Assembly (NCBI GenBank): GCA_963751245.1
Contig: CAVVTR010000008.1
Location: 527,285-591,284, forward strand
Length of the DNA stretch: 64,000 bases
Source of the DNA: CAVVTR01 sp963751245
GTDB taxonomy: Bacteria > Acidobacteriota > Thermoanaerobaculia > Thermoanaerobaculales > Thermoanaerobaculaceae
Direction: 5' to 3'
Part shown: positions 17,740 to 25,732 of the stretch, one piece after another
Numbering within the stretch: the stretch's first letter is position 1
Layout: each line of letters begins with the position of its first letter
The notes under the pieces: generated by a model
Seen by the model: only the letters and a program-made list of their open reading frames with translations
Told to the model about the DNA's origin: nothing
The model's database searches: none
Translations under genes and position numbers: made by a program

Positions 17740-18095
17740 AGCGCGGGTGGCAGCGCCGTGGCATGGCAGCACCACGTGGCGGCAACCTTGAGGGTGCGCG
17801 GCTGCGGGTGCGAAGGCTGGCCTCCGCCGGCGCAGAGGCATCGCGGGGTTCGGCCCGCCGGGTGCGCGGGCGGACTGGCGGCCGGCGCCGCGACCTGCAG
17901 TCCCAGGGCTAAAGCCCTGGTCTACATTCGGTTGCACAGATTCGCACCAGCCACGCGGTCAGTCCCGCGGGCGGCAGCGCCGGGGCGTTGAATACCCGGG
18001 TCCAGCCAGGCGCTTCCTCCTCGCGGAGGGTCGGACGGGGGGCGAGACGCGGCCTGGCGAGCCGCCGGACCGGCAGCGGCGCCCGGCTGCTCGAG
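17740..18095 (-). repeat. Dispersed composite intergenic repeat, copy A (reverse orientation)
   Basis: The gap 17686-18107 holds no gene but a composite of blocks found again in the gap at 47441-47837, here in reverse orientation. Block 1 (17817-17857) matches 47451-47495, 47784-47830, 57872-57917 and, more weakly, 40008-40050. Block 2 (18041-18078) matches 47506-47543 and 57929-57966. Block 3 (17896-17927) contains the hairpin CCAGGGCTAAAGCCCTGG and matches 47713-47747. A further stretch around CCACGTGG is shared too. Function is unknown; it resembles a REP-type or miniature-element family of this genome. Confidence 0.7.
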
Positions 18096-18107
18096 TACGG
18101 ACGGGGA

Positions 18108-18284
18108 TCAGCCGGGGAGCTGGAAGGAGCGGTCGAGGCGCTCGACCATCTCCTCGTAGCGGCGGTCGAGGTCCTCCAGCGCCCCGGCGAACCCCGCCTC
18201 GTCCAGCTCGCCGCGCTCGCGCCGCGCGTCCAGCAGCGCCCGCTGATTGTCGTACCAGGCCTCGGGGTCGAAGTTGTACGTCAT
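18108..18284 (-). CDS. Small hypothetical protein downstream of proS
   Basis: Encodes 58 residues, very acidic and basic, predicted almost entirely helical: MTYNFDPEAWYDNQRALLD near the start, then a charged helix ending in RRYEEMVERLDRSFQLPG. No signal peptide or membrane segment. It follows proS on the same strand after 17 bases, so it is probably co-transcribed. I do not recognise a family. The composition (heptad-like leucines and many Glu/Arg) would suit a coiled-coil or SHOCT-like small domain, but no function can be claimed. A real gene is supported by position, a stop-free reading of non-random composition and a conventional ATG. Confidence 0.6.
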   Translation of the reverse strand: MTYNFDPEAWYDNQRALLDARRERGELDEAGFAGALEDLDRRYEEMVERLDRSFQLPG

Positions 18285-18301
18285 CGCCGCAGCCGGCCCG
18301 C

Positions 18302-20014
18302 TCAGGCCTCGTCGAGCAACGCCCGGGCCTTCGCCGCCGCCTCGGCCAGGGGTGCCGTCACCTTCTCCCGGTCGCGCCTCAGCGACAGCTCGGCGACGCC
18401 CTGCTCGACGCCCTTCTTGCCCACCACCACCCGGACCGGGAAGCCGATGAGGTCGGCGTCGTTGAACTTCACCCCCGGGCGCTCGTCGCGGTCGTCGAAG
18501 AGGAGGTCGACTCCCTGGCTCCTGAGCTCTCCGTAGAGCGTCTCCGCAGCCTCGCGCACCGCCGTCACGTCGGGGTTGAGAGCGAGCAGCTCGGCCTCGA
18601 AGGGGGCCAGGGGCCGCGGCCACACGATGCCCTTGTCGTCGTGGTTCTGCTCCACCGCGGCGGCCAGGGTGCGGCCGATGCCGAGGCCGTAGCACCCCAT
18701 GATCATGGGCCGCGCCTTCCCCGTCTCGTCGAGGAAGTTGCACTCCATGGCGGTGGAGTACCTGGTACCCAGCTTGAAGATGTGCCCCACCTCGATGCCC
18801 CGTTTCACCTCGAGGGGCCCGCCGCAGCGCGGGCAGGGGTCGCCGGCGCGGGCGAGGCGGATGTCGGCCACGAGGTCCGGCGTGAAGTCCCGCCCCGGGA
18901 CCACGCCCACGAGGTGGTGGTCCGCCCGGTTGGCGCCGGTGGCCGCCACCGCCAGGCGCATCACCTCGGGGTCGGCCACGATGCGGACGCCGCGCAGCCC
19001 CACCGGTCCCGAGTAGCCCATGCCACCGCCGGTGAGCTGCTCGATCTTCGCCTCCGCGGCGAGCTGAAGGTGGGTGGCGCCGAGGACGTTCTTGAGCTTG
19101 ATCTCGTTGACCTCGTCGTCGCCCCGGACGAGGGCCACGGCGAGCTCGGCGTCGGTCTCCACGATCATGGTCTTGATGAAGTGCTCGGGCGCCAGGTGCA
19201 GGAAGGCGGCCACGTCGGCCACGGTGGTCGTGCCCGGGGTGTGCACCGCCTCGGGTCCCGCCGGCACCGCCCCCGGCCACGCCGGCGGCGCCGGGATGGC
19301 GCCCGTGGTGGCCTTCTCGGCGTTGGCTCCGTAGCCGCAGGCGCAGGCCACCACGGCGTCCTCGCCGGTGTCGGCCAGGACCATGAACTCGTGGGACTCG
19401 CTGCCTCCGATGTTGCCGGTGTCCGCCTCGACCGCCGTGTAGGACAGCTGGCAGCGGTCGAACACGCGCCGGTAGGCCCCCTCCATCGCGCGGTACGTTT
19501 CGTCCAGGCTCTCCGGCGTGGTGTGGAAGGAGTACGCGTCCTTCATGATGAACTCGCGGCCGCGCATGAGCCCGAAGCGGGGGCGGATCTCGTCCCGGAA
19601 CTTGGTCTGGATCTGGAAGAGGTTCACGGGCAGCTGGCGGTGCGAGGTGACACGGCGGCGCACGGCGTCGGTGATGACCTCCTCGTGGGTGGGCCCGAAG
19701 CAGAACTCGCGGTCGTGGCGGTCCTTGATCCGCAGCAGCTCCTTGCCGTACTTGCCCCACCGTCCCGACTCCTGCCACAGCTCGGCGGGCTGGACGCACG
19801 GCATCATGAGCTCGCCGGAGCCCGCCGCGGTCATCTCCTCCCGCACGATGCGGATGAGCTTTTCGATGGACCGCCACCCCGGCGGCAGGTAGGTGTAGAT
19901 CCCCGCCGCCAGCTTGTCGATCATGCCCGCCCGGGCGAGGAGCTGATGGGAAACCACCTCGGCGTCGGAGGGGTTGTCCCTCAGGGTGTAGATGAAGGTG
20001 CTGCTCCAGCGCAT
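18302..20014 (-). CDS. proS: Prolyl-tRNA synthetase
   Basis: Class II aminoacyl-tRNA synthetase charging tRNA-Pro, 570 residues, the length of the bacterial (E. coli-like) form with an editing insertion. The start region MRWSSTFIYTLRDNPSDAEVVSHQLLARAGMI is typical; motif 1 (PGWRSIEKLIRIVREEM), motif 2 (FRDEIRPRFGLMRGREFIMKDAYSF) and motif 3 (CYGLGIGRTLAA) are all present, with the INS editing domain between about residues 225 and 400. The anticodon-binding domain forms the C terminus (DDRDERPGVKFNDADLIGFP). ATG at 20014 lies three bases after the stop of the upstream TPR gene. An essential housekeeping enzyme; confidence is high. Confidence 0.97.
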   Translation of the reverse strand: MRWSSTFIYTLRDNPSDAEVVSHQLLARAGMIDKLAAGIYTYLPPGWRSIEKLIRIVREEMTAAGSGELMMPCVQPAELWQESGRWGKYGKELLRIKDRHDREFCFGPTHEEVITDAVRRRVTSHRQLPVNLFQIQTKFRDEIRPRFGLMRGREFIMKDAYSFHTTPESLDETYRAMEGAYRRVFDRCQLSYTAVEADTGNIGGSESHEFMVLADTGEDAVVACACGYGANAEKATTGAIPAPPAWPGAVPAGPEAVHTPGTTTVADVAAFLHLAPEHFIKTMIVETDAELAVALVRGDDEVNEIKLKNVLGATHLQLAAEAKIEQLTGGGMGYSGPVGLRGVRIVADPEVMRLAVAATGANRADHHLVGVVPGRDFTPDLVADIRLARAGDPCPRCGGPLEVKRGIEVGHIFKLGTRYSTAMECNFLDETGKARPMIMGCYGLGIGRTLAAAVEQNHDDKGIVWPRPLAPFEAELLALNPDVTAVREAAETLYGELRSQGVDLLFDDRDERPGVKFNDADLIGFPVRVVVGKKGVEQGVAELSLRRDREKVTAPLAEAAAKARALLDEA

Positions 20015-20017
20015 GTC

Positions 20018-21862
20018 CTATCCTCTCCGCCGCCCCTGCCCGGCCAGCCACCCGACCCGGGCCACGTGGGTCAGCACGTCCGTCTTCAGGTCCCTCACGG
20101 TCGACGACCGTGCCCGCTGGAGGACCTCCCGCGCCCGCTCGCCTTCCCCGCTGCCCAGCAGCGCCAGGCCCAGCTGGGTGAGGATCGCCGGCGAGGCCGA
20201 CAGCTCCGCGGCCTGCTCCAGATAGTCCACGGCGTCGCTGTACTCCTCGCGCTGCAGGTGGATCCGTCCCAGCGCCGCGAGGGGATGCTGGCGCAGCTCC
20301 TTGGGGATGAGCTCGAGAGCCGAGTGGGCGAGCTCCAGGGCGCGCGCGGCGTCCCCGCCCCGCTCCAGCTCCAGCAGCGCCAGCTCGTAGGCCGCGATGC
20401 CGCGCTCCACCGGCCCCTTGCTGTCCTCGTAGAGGCACAGGCCCCAGCGCTGGGCGTAGCCGTAGTGCCGCGCCGCCCGCAGCGCCTCGAGGATCGCCGT
20501 CCACGCCGCGAGCTCGACCGCCCCCCGCGCCCCGTTGCGTAGGATCTGGTGTGCGGTGGCCACCGCCTGCCGCTGCCGTCCCGCGGTGGCGGCGAGAAGC
20601 GCCAGCGAGGCGAGCAGGCTGGGGTGGTCGGCGATGCGCAGCGCACCCGTGAGCTGCTTGATGGCCCGGTCGATCTCGCCGGCCTCCGCGGCCTCGGAGG
20701 CCTCTCGCAGCAGCAGCTCCGCCTCCGGCGGCAGCGGCGGCGCGCCCTGCTCGCTCCCCTCCACCAGCCGCACCGCTTCCTGGTACTGCAGCCTCTGGGG
20801 GTCCAGCTCGAGCACGCGGCGGAACTTGTCCAGGGCCTTGCGGTTCCATCCCCGCTCGAGGTAGGTGAGCCCCAGGTAGTAGATGGCGTCCTCGAAGGTC
20901 GGCGCCAGCTCAACGGCGCGCTCCAGCGTCTTCGCAGCGGTGCCCAGCCGGCCGGCGTCGAACTCCACGAGTCCGAGCAGCAACAACGCCTGGGGCAGCT
21001 CCTCCCGCGCCAGTGCCGCCCTCAGGTGGTGCCTGGCGTCGGCGTGGCGGCCCTCCGAGGCGTACAGGGCGCCGAGGGAGAAATGGGGCAGGAAGCTCTC
21101 GGGCGCGAGCGTGGAGGCGCGCTCGAGCTCCTCGGCGGCCTCGTCCTCGCGGCCCGTGTCGGCCAGGATGGCGCCCAGGTAGACATGGGCCTCCACCGCC
21201 TGGGGGTCCCAGCGCACCACCTGGCGGAAGAAGTGCTCGGCCCCCGCCAGGTCCTCCCTCTCGAAGGCGAGCTCGCCCAGCAGAGCCGCCAGCTCCGGGT
21301 TGCGCGGTGCGCGCCGCAACGCCTGGGCGAGGATCTCCGCGGCCCGCAGCGGCTGGCCCCCGAGAAGGGCGAGCTCCGCCGACTGCAGCGCCCGCGAGCA
21401 CGTCTCCGCCGCGCTCTCGCCGGCGGTGCGGGCGCGCGAGACGATGACGTCGCGGCGGTCGCGCAGGCGCTCGAGGAGCTCTTCGCGGGCCATCTCCGAG
21501 GACGCGGCGCGCTCCCAGGCCGCCAGCACCTCGGCCTCGCGTACCACTCGCCGGCGGTCCAGGAGGTCGATGAGGGCCTTGACACCCGCCTCGAGCAGCG
21601 ACACGCCGCGCTCGAGGTCGACCACCCGCTCCTCGAGGCCGGCCAGGGCGGCGCGCACGTGCTTGAGGCTCTCCTCGTTGTCGGAGAGCCGCTCCAGGAG
21701 ATGCTCGTCGAAGGCGAGCTTCTGCTGCTCCAGGACGATCTCGTCCTCGTCGGAGAACTCCTCGCTGCCGCCCGAGAAGACCATCAGGTTGGAGTGGCAG
21801 CGGATGCAATCCTCCCGGTCGTCCGGGTTGGCCGCGCCGCACCACTGGCACAGAACCGTCAC
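20018..21862 (-). CDS. TPR-repeat protein with N-terminal zinc ribbon
   Basis: Protein of 614 residues. The N terminus carries two CxxC pairs (CQWC at residues 5-8 and CIRC about twelve residues later), a small zinc ribbon. A coiled-coil/helical region follows (about 40-170), and then a long series of tetratricopeptide repeats, for example AEHFFRQVVRWDPQAVEAHV and AIYYLGLTYLERGWNRKALD, continuing to the C terminus. No signal peptide, so it is cytoplasmic. GTG 21862 is preceded by GGAGG. It lies immediately upstream of proS in the same direction with three bases between, so co-expression is likely. TPR arrays mediate protein contacts; the partner is unknown and no enzymatic motif is seen. Confidence 0.8.
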   Translation of the reverse strand: MTVLCQWCGAANPDDREDCIRCHSNLMVFSGGSEEFSDEDEIVLEQQKLAFDEHLLERLSDNEESLKHVRAALAGLEERVVDLERGVSLLEAGVKALIDLLDRRRVVREAEVLAAWERAASSEMAREELLERLRDRRDVIVSRARTAGESAAETCSRALQSAELALLGGQPLRAAEILAQALRRAPRNPELAALLGELAFEREDLAGAEHFFRQVVRWDPQAVEAHVYLGAILADTGREDEAAEELERASTLAPESFLPHFSLGALYASEGRHADARHHLRAALAREELPQALLLLGLVEFDAGRLGTAAKTLERAVELAPTFEDAIYYLGLTYLERGWNRKALDKFRRVLELDPQRLQYQEAVRLVEGSEQGAPPLPPEAELLLREASEAAEAGEIDRAIKQLTGALRIADHPSLLASLALLAATAGRQRQAVATAHQILRNGARGAVELAAWTAILEALRAARHYGYAQRWGLCLYEDSKGPVERGIAAYELALLELERGGDAARALELAHSALELIPKELRQHPLAALGRIHLQREEYSDAVDYLEQAAELSASPAILTQLGLALLGSGEGERAREVLQRARSSTVRDLKTDVLTHVARVGWLAGQGRRRG

Positions 21863-21973
21863 CGGAATCCTCCGGGACGGCGCCCGCGCGCCCGGGCCGG
21901 GGCGCCGGGGCTCGGGGACGCCGGGGCGTTCACCGCGCCTCCACCTCCGCCGCCGGCATGGCCTCGGGACCCA

Positions 21974-22831
21974 TCAGCGCGACTCGTAGGTGTAGAAGCC
22001 GCGCCCGGACTTGCGGCCCATCCAGCCGGCGTCCACCATCTTCACGAGCAGCGGGCAGGGCCGGTACTTGGGGTCGCCGAGCCCCTCGTGGAGCACCCGG
22101 AGGATGGCCAGACAGGTGTCCAGGCCGATGAAGTCGGCGAGGGTCAGAGGACCCATGGGGTGGTTCATGCCCAGCTTCATGACCGTGTCCACGCTCTCGG
22201 CGCTGCCCACGCCCTCGAACACGGCATAGATGGCCTCGTTGATCATGGGCATGAGGATGCGGTTGGCGACGAACCCGGGGAAGTCGTTGACCTCCACGGC
22301 GGTCTTGCCCATCCGCTCCGCCGCCGTCTTCACCGCGGCGAAGGTCTCGTCGCTCGTGGCGATGCCGCGGATCACCTCGACCAGCTTCATCACCGGCACC
22401 GGGTTCATGAAGTGCATGCCGATGAAGCGGTCGGGGCGGCCGGTCACCGCCGCCAGCCGGGTGATGGAGATCGACGAGGTGTTGCTGGCCAGGATGGCGC
22501 CGTCCCCGGTGAGGCGGTCGAGCTCGCGGAACACCTTCTCCTTCACGGCGAGGCTCTCGACCACGGCCTCCACCACGAGGTCGCAGGGGGCGAGGGCGTT
22601 CAGCCCCACGGCGCCGGTGATCCTGCCGCGCGCCGCCGCCTGCTCCTCCGCGGTCACGGCGCCCTTGGCTGCCTGGCGGGCGAGGTTCTTCTCGATGGTG
22701 GCGATTCCCTTCGCGACCACGTCCTCGGCGATGTCGGAGATCACCACGGAGTAACCGGCCAGCGCGGCCACGTGAGCGATGCCGTTGCCCATCTGGCCCG
22801 CGCCGACGACGCCGATGCGCTCGATGCCCAT
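21974..22831 (-). CDS. hbd: 3-hydroxybutyryl-CoA / 3-hydroxyacyl-CoA dehydrogenase
   Basis: NAD-dependent 3-hydroxyacyl-CoA dehydrogenase of 285 residues, the size of stand-alone Hbd/PaaH enzymes. The N-terminal Rossmann fold has GVVGAGQMGNGIAHVAALAGY. The catalytic region has LASNTSSISITRLA and GMHFMNPVPVMKLVEVI with the active-site histidine. The C-terminal dimerisation domain has NDFPGFVANRILMPMINEAI, GMNHPMGPLTLADFIGLD and the closing GRKSGRGFYTY. It oxidises 3-hydroxyacyl-CoA (or reduces acetoacetyl-CoA) in beta-oxidation or butanoate metabolism. ATG 22831 with GGAGG eleven bases upstream is preferred over upstream in-frame starts. It fits with the acyl-CoA ligases near the window start, though it is not linked to them. 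Confidence 0.95.
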   Translation of the reverse strand: MGIERIGVVGAGQMGNGIAHVAALAGYSVVISDIAEDVVAKGIATIEKNLARQAAKGAVTAEEQAAARGRITGAVGLNALAPCDLVVEAVVESLAVKEKVFRELDRLTGDGAILASNTSSISITRLAAVTGRPDRFIGMHFMNPVPVMKLVEVIRGIATSDETFAAVKTAAERMGKTAVEVNDFPGFVANRILMPMINEAIYAVFEGVGSAESVDTVMKLGMNHPMGPLTLADFIGLDTCLAILRVLHEGLGDPKYRPCPLLVKMVDAGWMGRKSGRGFYTYESR

Positions 22832-22906
22832 GTCAGGCCTCCTTTTGGAGAACGGAGCGTAGGGTCGCCCGGCTCCAGGTGTCAAGCGGATTGAAGCGAA
22901 AGAACA

Positions 22907-22929
22907 GGGGCCGGTGAGTCACCGGCCCC
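22907..22929 (-). terminator. Intrinsic terminator after the ferredoxin gene
   Basis: A perfect inverted repeat with 11-base arms (GGGGCCGGTGA / TCACCGGCCCC) around a single central base. On the minus strand it is followed by TGTTCTTTCGCTT, a T-rich tail that stands out in this GC-rich DNA. It lies 38 bases past the ferredoxin stop and separates it from the dehydrogenase gene. Confidence 0.65.
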
Positions 22930-22966
22930 GTGGTTCCGTTCCGTCCGTGCGGTCAGCGGGACGGGA

Positions 22967-23200
22967 TCACTCGCCGTCGTTCCCGATGGCCTCCACCGGG
23001 CAGGAGTCCTTGGCCTCCTCGCACTGGGCGAGCTCGTCGTCGTTCTCGGGCTGCTTGGCAACGAAGGAGTACCCCTCGTCCTCGTTCGCCTTGAAGTTGT
23101 TCGGCGCCGTGGTGCGGCAGACGTCGCAGTCGATGCAGCTGGAATCGACGTACCACTTGCCAGAGGAGTTGTCGGGAAGACGGTCGTCAATGTTCGCCAT
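22967..23200 (-). CDS. Ferredoxin, single Fe-S cluster type
   Basis: Small acidic electron-transfer protein of 77 residues. Cysteines at positions 22, 25 and 28 (CIDCDVC) and C67 followed by proline (CPVEAIG) form the classical single [4Fe-4S] ferredoxin site as in Thermotoga-type ferredoxins; an extra cysteine at 60 might form a disulfide. The strongly acidic middle (ANEDEGYSF, ENDDELAQCEEAKD) is normal for ferredoxins. It is expressed alone: the next gene upstream ends 70 bases away and a strong terminator follows. Redox partner cannot be deduced; it is not next to an oxidoreductase. Confidence 0.93.
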   Translation of the reverse strand: MANIDDRLPDNSSGKWYVDSSCIDCDVCRTTAPNNFKANEDEGYSFVAKQPENDDELAQCEEAKDSCPVEAIGNDGE

Positions 23201-23270
23201 TCGTATGCTCCCTTCCCGGGCGGGCGTTCCACCGACCCGGTCGGCCGAAGATCATATCACAGAAGTCGCC

Positions 23271-24335
23271 TCACTTGACCGCCTTCCCGGCGGGCGCGCG
23301 CAGGTGCCAGGCGGCGGCCGGCGCCGCCAACGTGCGGGCGCCCGCGGCGTTCGCGCTGGACCCGTTGAAGACGCAGTCGTAGGGCAGCTCCGGGTCGAAG
23401 GTCTGCTCCAGGTAGACGGGATCGTTGGTGTGGTTGTCGACCCTGGACAGATAGGTCATGAGCGCCGGGTGGGGGTTGGCCCCGCCGGAGGTCCATCCCG
23501 CCACCGAGATGGTCAGGGTTGCACCCGGCAGCTGGGCGACCTGTTCCGCCGAGAGGCCGAGAAGCCCCGTCGCCACCTGGTCGTACTGGATGTAGCCCAG
23601 CGGCGGCAGCGGCACGTAGGCCGAGTCGAGCACGGTGCCGTCGGCGGCGGTGAGCGTGATCACGATGTCCAGCTGGGTGAGCTCGTCCGAGACGTTCACC
23701 AGGCCCATGTTGGTGCGGTAGTCGGCGTCCTCGCGAAGCCCCATGTAGGTGACGTGGTCGAGACCCTTGTCCTTGAGGCTCGAGTCGATGTAGTCGTACC
23801 AGGGCAGCCCCGGGATCTCCTGGCCGTAGGTGAGGGTGTTCCCCTGGTCGTCGGTAGCCACCGTGTAGGTGCGGCTGTCGACCACGATCAGCCGCGGCAC
23901 GCCCCCGGGTGGCGTCGACGTCGTCAGGGTCCCGGCCTCGTAGGCGAAGACGAGCAGCGCCCCCGTCCGGTTGTCCCCCCACGTCGATCGGACGATGTCG
24001 GGAAGGTCCACGACCTGGTTCGGCTGGATGTCCGCCAGCTTCTCGTTGACGTGCCCGAAGCCGTCGTCGGAGCGCCCTCCCAGGTGGTTGGCCATGTCGT
24101 CGTACCAGAGGGCGTTGCTGGTTCCGCCTTCTGGCAGCATCACGATCTCGACGTCGACGGGGACCGAGTCGACGTTGCGGATCTGCACGTCCGTCTGCCA
24201 GTTGCTGTTCTGCAGACCGGGCTTGGCCGCCGCCGCGGGGATGACGACCAGATCGGCCGCCCTGAACATCGCCTGGCTCCCGACCGCAACGAGCAGAGTG
24301 GCAAGCCCCAAGACACTCACCTGCATGCGCTTCAT
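23271..24335 (-). CDS. Secreted protein of unknown function, coupled to a histidine kinase
   Basis: Protein of 354 residues with a signal peptide (basic MKRMQ, then a hydrophobic stretch, cleavage near SQAMFRAAD). The mature part is beta-rich with repeated immunoglobulin-like or carbohydrate-binding-like patterns: NWQTDVQIRNVDSVPVDVEI at the start, NMGLVNVSDELTQLDIVITL in the middle, and ATLTISVAGWTSGGANPHPA later. No catalytic motif seen; a hydrophobic anchor at the C terminus is absent. Its ATG overlaps the histidine kinase stop in ATGA, with GGGAGG in front, so it is co-translated with the kinase. Phrases of this kind are common in secreted proteins of Acidobacteriota, but I cannot name a family. 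A periplasmic partner or ligand-binding role is conjecture. Confidence 0.7.
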   Translation of the reverse strand: MKRMQVSVLGLATLLVAVGSQAMFRAADLVVIPAAAAKPGLQNSNWQTDVQIRNVDSVPVDVEIVMLPEGGTSNALWYDDMANHLGGRSDDGFGHVNEKLADIQPNQVVDLPDIVRSTWGDNRTGALLVFAYEAGTLTTSTPPGGVPRLIVVDSRTYTVATDDQGNTLTYGQEIPGLPWYDYIDSSLKDKGLDHVTYMGLREDADYRTNMGLVNVSDELTQLDIVITLTAADGTVLDSAYVPLPPLGYIQYDQVATGLLGLSAEQVAQLPGATLTISVAGWTSGGANPHPALMTYLSRVDNHTNDPVYLEQTFDPELPYDCVFNGSSANAAGARTLAAPAAAWHLRAPAGKAVK

Positions 24336-25666
24336 GTAGTCCTCCCTGATGCCTCGGCCCGGCCGGGGCCGAGCGGCAGCGCGACGCGGGCTCGCAGTCC
24401 CCCCGAGGGGCCGTTGACGAGATCCAGGCGTCCGCCGTGATCGTTCACGATCCTGTCCACGATGGCAAGCCCCAGCCCGGTGCCTCCCTTGCGCCTCGAG
24501 AAGAAGGCCTCCCGGACCCGGGGCAGGTCCTCCTCCCTGATGCCCGGGCCGGTGTCGGCCACCTCCAGTATGACGGAGTCACCGTCCTGCCGGGCGCCGA
24601 GGGTGAGGACGCGCACGTCCATGCTCTCCATGGCGTGAATGGCGTTGAACGCCAGGTTGACGAGGGCCTGGCTCATCTGCCCCCGGTCGATGCGCACCTC
24701 GAAGTTCTCTCCCTCCGTGCGCAGCGTCACCTGCGCCCGGGCACAGGTCGGCGCCAGGAGGGTGGACACGTCGCGCAGCAGGTCCTGTACCCGGCACTCG
24801 TCCACCTGGGGCGGCGCGGGCCGGGCGTACACGAGGAAGTCGTTGACCAGCCTCGACAGCCGTCCCGCCTCGCGGCGCGCGAACCCGACGGTCTCCACCT
24901 CGCTGCCCCGTCCGTCGAGCTCCTCGTCGAGGAGCTCCAGGTTGAGCGAGAGGGCGTTGAGGGGGTTGCGAATCTCGTGGGCCAGGTTGGCCGCGAGACT
25001 GCCCAGCACGGCCAGCTGCTCGTCCCGCTGGCGGCGCTCCTGCAGCGCGGCGTTGCGCTGGAGCAGATGCCAGATGAAGCCGAGAGCGGCGGCGAGGACC
25101 AGCGCGCTCAACCCGGCGGCTGCCGCCGTGTGCATGAAGAGCTGGTGCCTCAGCAGCGCGATCCGGTTGGCCAGGGCGTTCTTGGAGAGCGCGACCACCA
25201 CGCTGCGGTAGTCGGACAGCGGCAGGGTGACCTCGTAGTCCTTGCTCGTCTCCTTCACCGCGTCGGGCTTCGACGGGACCACCAGCTCGTTGTGCCCTTC
25301 GGGGAAGGTGCCCAGGTAGCCCTCGCTGGGCAGCACGATCTCGAAGGCCAGCTTGCCGCGCTCGTCGAAGAACTTGACCCGGTCGATGATGTCCTGGCGG
25401 GAGAGGGCGTCGGACAGCTTGTAGAGCTCTTCGCGGCGCTGCTCGAGGACCTTGTACGTGGGCCCCTTGCCCTCGACCTGGCGGGCCACCTCCTCGGCGT
25501 GGGCGCGGCCGGACAGGAGCACGTCCTCCAGGTAGTTCCGCGACAGCTGGCCGATCAGCAGCTGGGCGAAGAGCGCGAAGATCCCGACCAGCAACAGCGC
25601 AAAGACCGCCGTTGCCACGAGATACTGCCGACGCAGATAGGAGGTGCCCCAACGCACAGCGCGCAT
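24332..25666 (-). CDS. Membrane sensor histidine kinase
   Basis: Histidine kinase of 444 residues. Two membrane helices (about residues 15-40 and 185-210) bracket a periplasmic or extracytoplasmic sensor region of about 145 residues with no recognisable fold. The dimerisation/phosphoacceptor box is LAANLAHEIRNPLNALSLNLELL, resembling NtrB/AtoS-type HisKA. ATPase motifs follow: N-box LVNLAFNAIHAM, G1 VADTGPGIREEDL and G2 KGGTGLGLAIVDRIVNDHGG. No response regulator is adjacent; the downstream overlapping gene encodes a secreted protein instead. Its cognate regulator may be the NtrC-type protein at 32004 or be elsewhere. Divergent from the peptide transporter operon with a 66-base gap. Confidence 0.92.
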   Translation of the reverse strand: MRAVRWGTSYLRRQYLVATAVFALLLVGIFALFAQLLIGQLSRNYLEDVLLSGRAHAEEVARQVEGKGPTYKVLEQRREELYKLSDALSRQDIIDRVKFFDERGKLAFEIVLPSEGYLGTFPEGHNELVVPSKPDAVKETSKDYEVTLPLSDYRSVVVALSKNALANRIALLRHQLFMHTAAAAGLSALVLAAALGFIWHLLQRNAALQERRQRDEQLAVLGSLAANLAHEIRNPLNALSLNLELLDEELDGRGSEVETVGFARREAGRLSRLVNDFLVYARPAPPQVDECRVQDLLRDVSTLLAPTCARAQVTLRTEGENFEVRIDRGQMSQALVNLAFNAIHAMESMDVRVLTLGARQDGDSVILEVADTGPGIREEDLPRVREAFFSRRKGGTGLGLAIVDRIVNDHGGRLDLVNGPSGGLRARVALPLGPGRAEASGRTT

Positions 25667-25732
25667 TGTACTGCGTTTCGCCGCAGCGAAGCGGCACGGC
25701 GTCTTCACGTTACAATGACGCGGGGTGACAAC

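Noticed and set aside
17686..18107. CRISPR array or tRNA in the long gaps
   Set aside because: The repeats are not regularly spaced and occur in both orientations; no cloverleaf or TTCGA-type signature was found in any gap.
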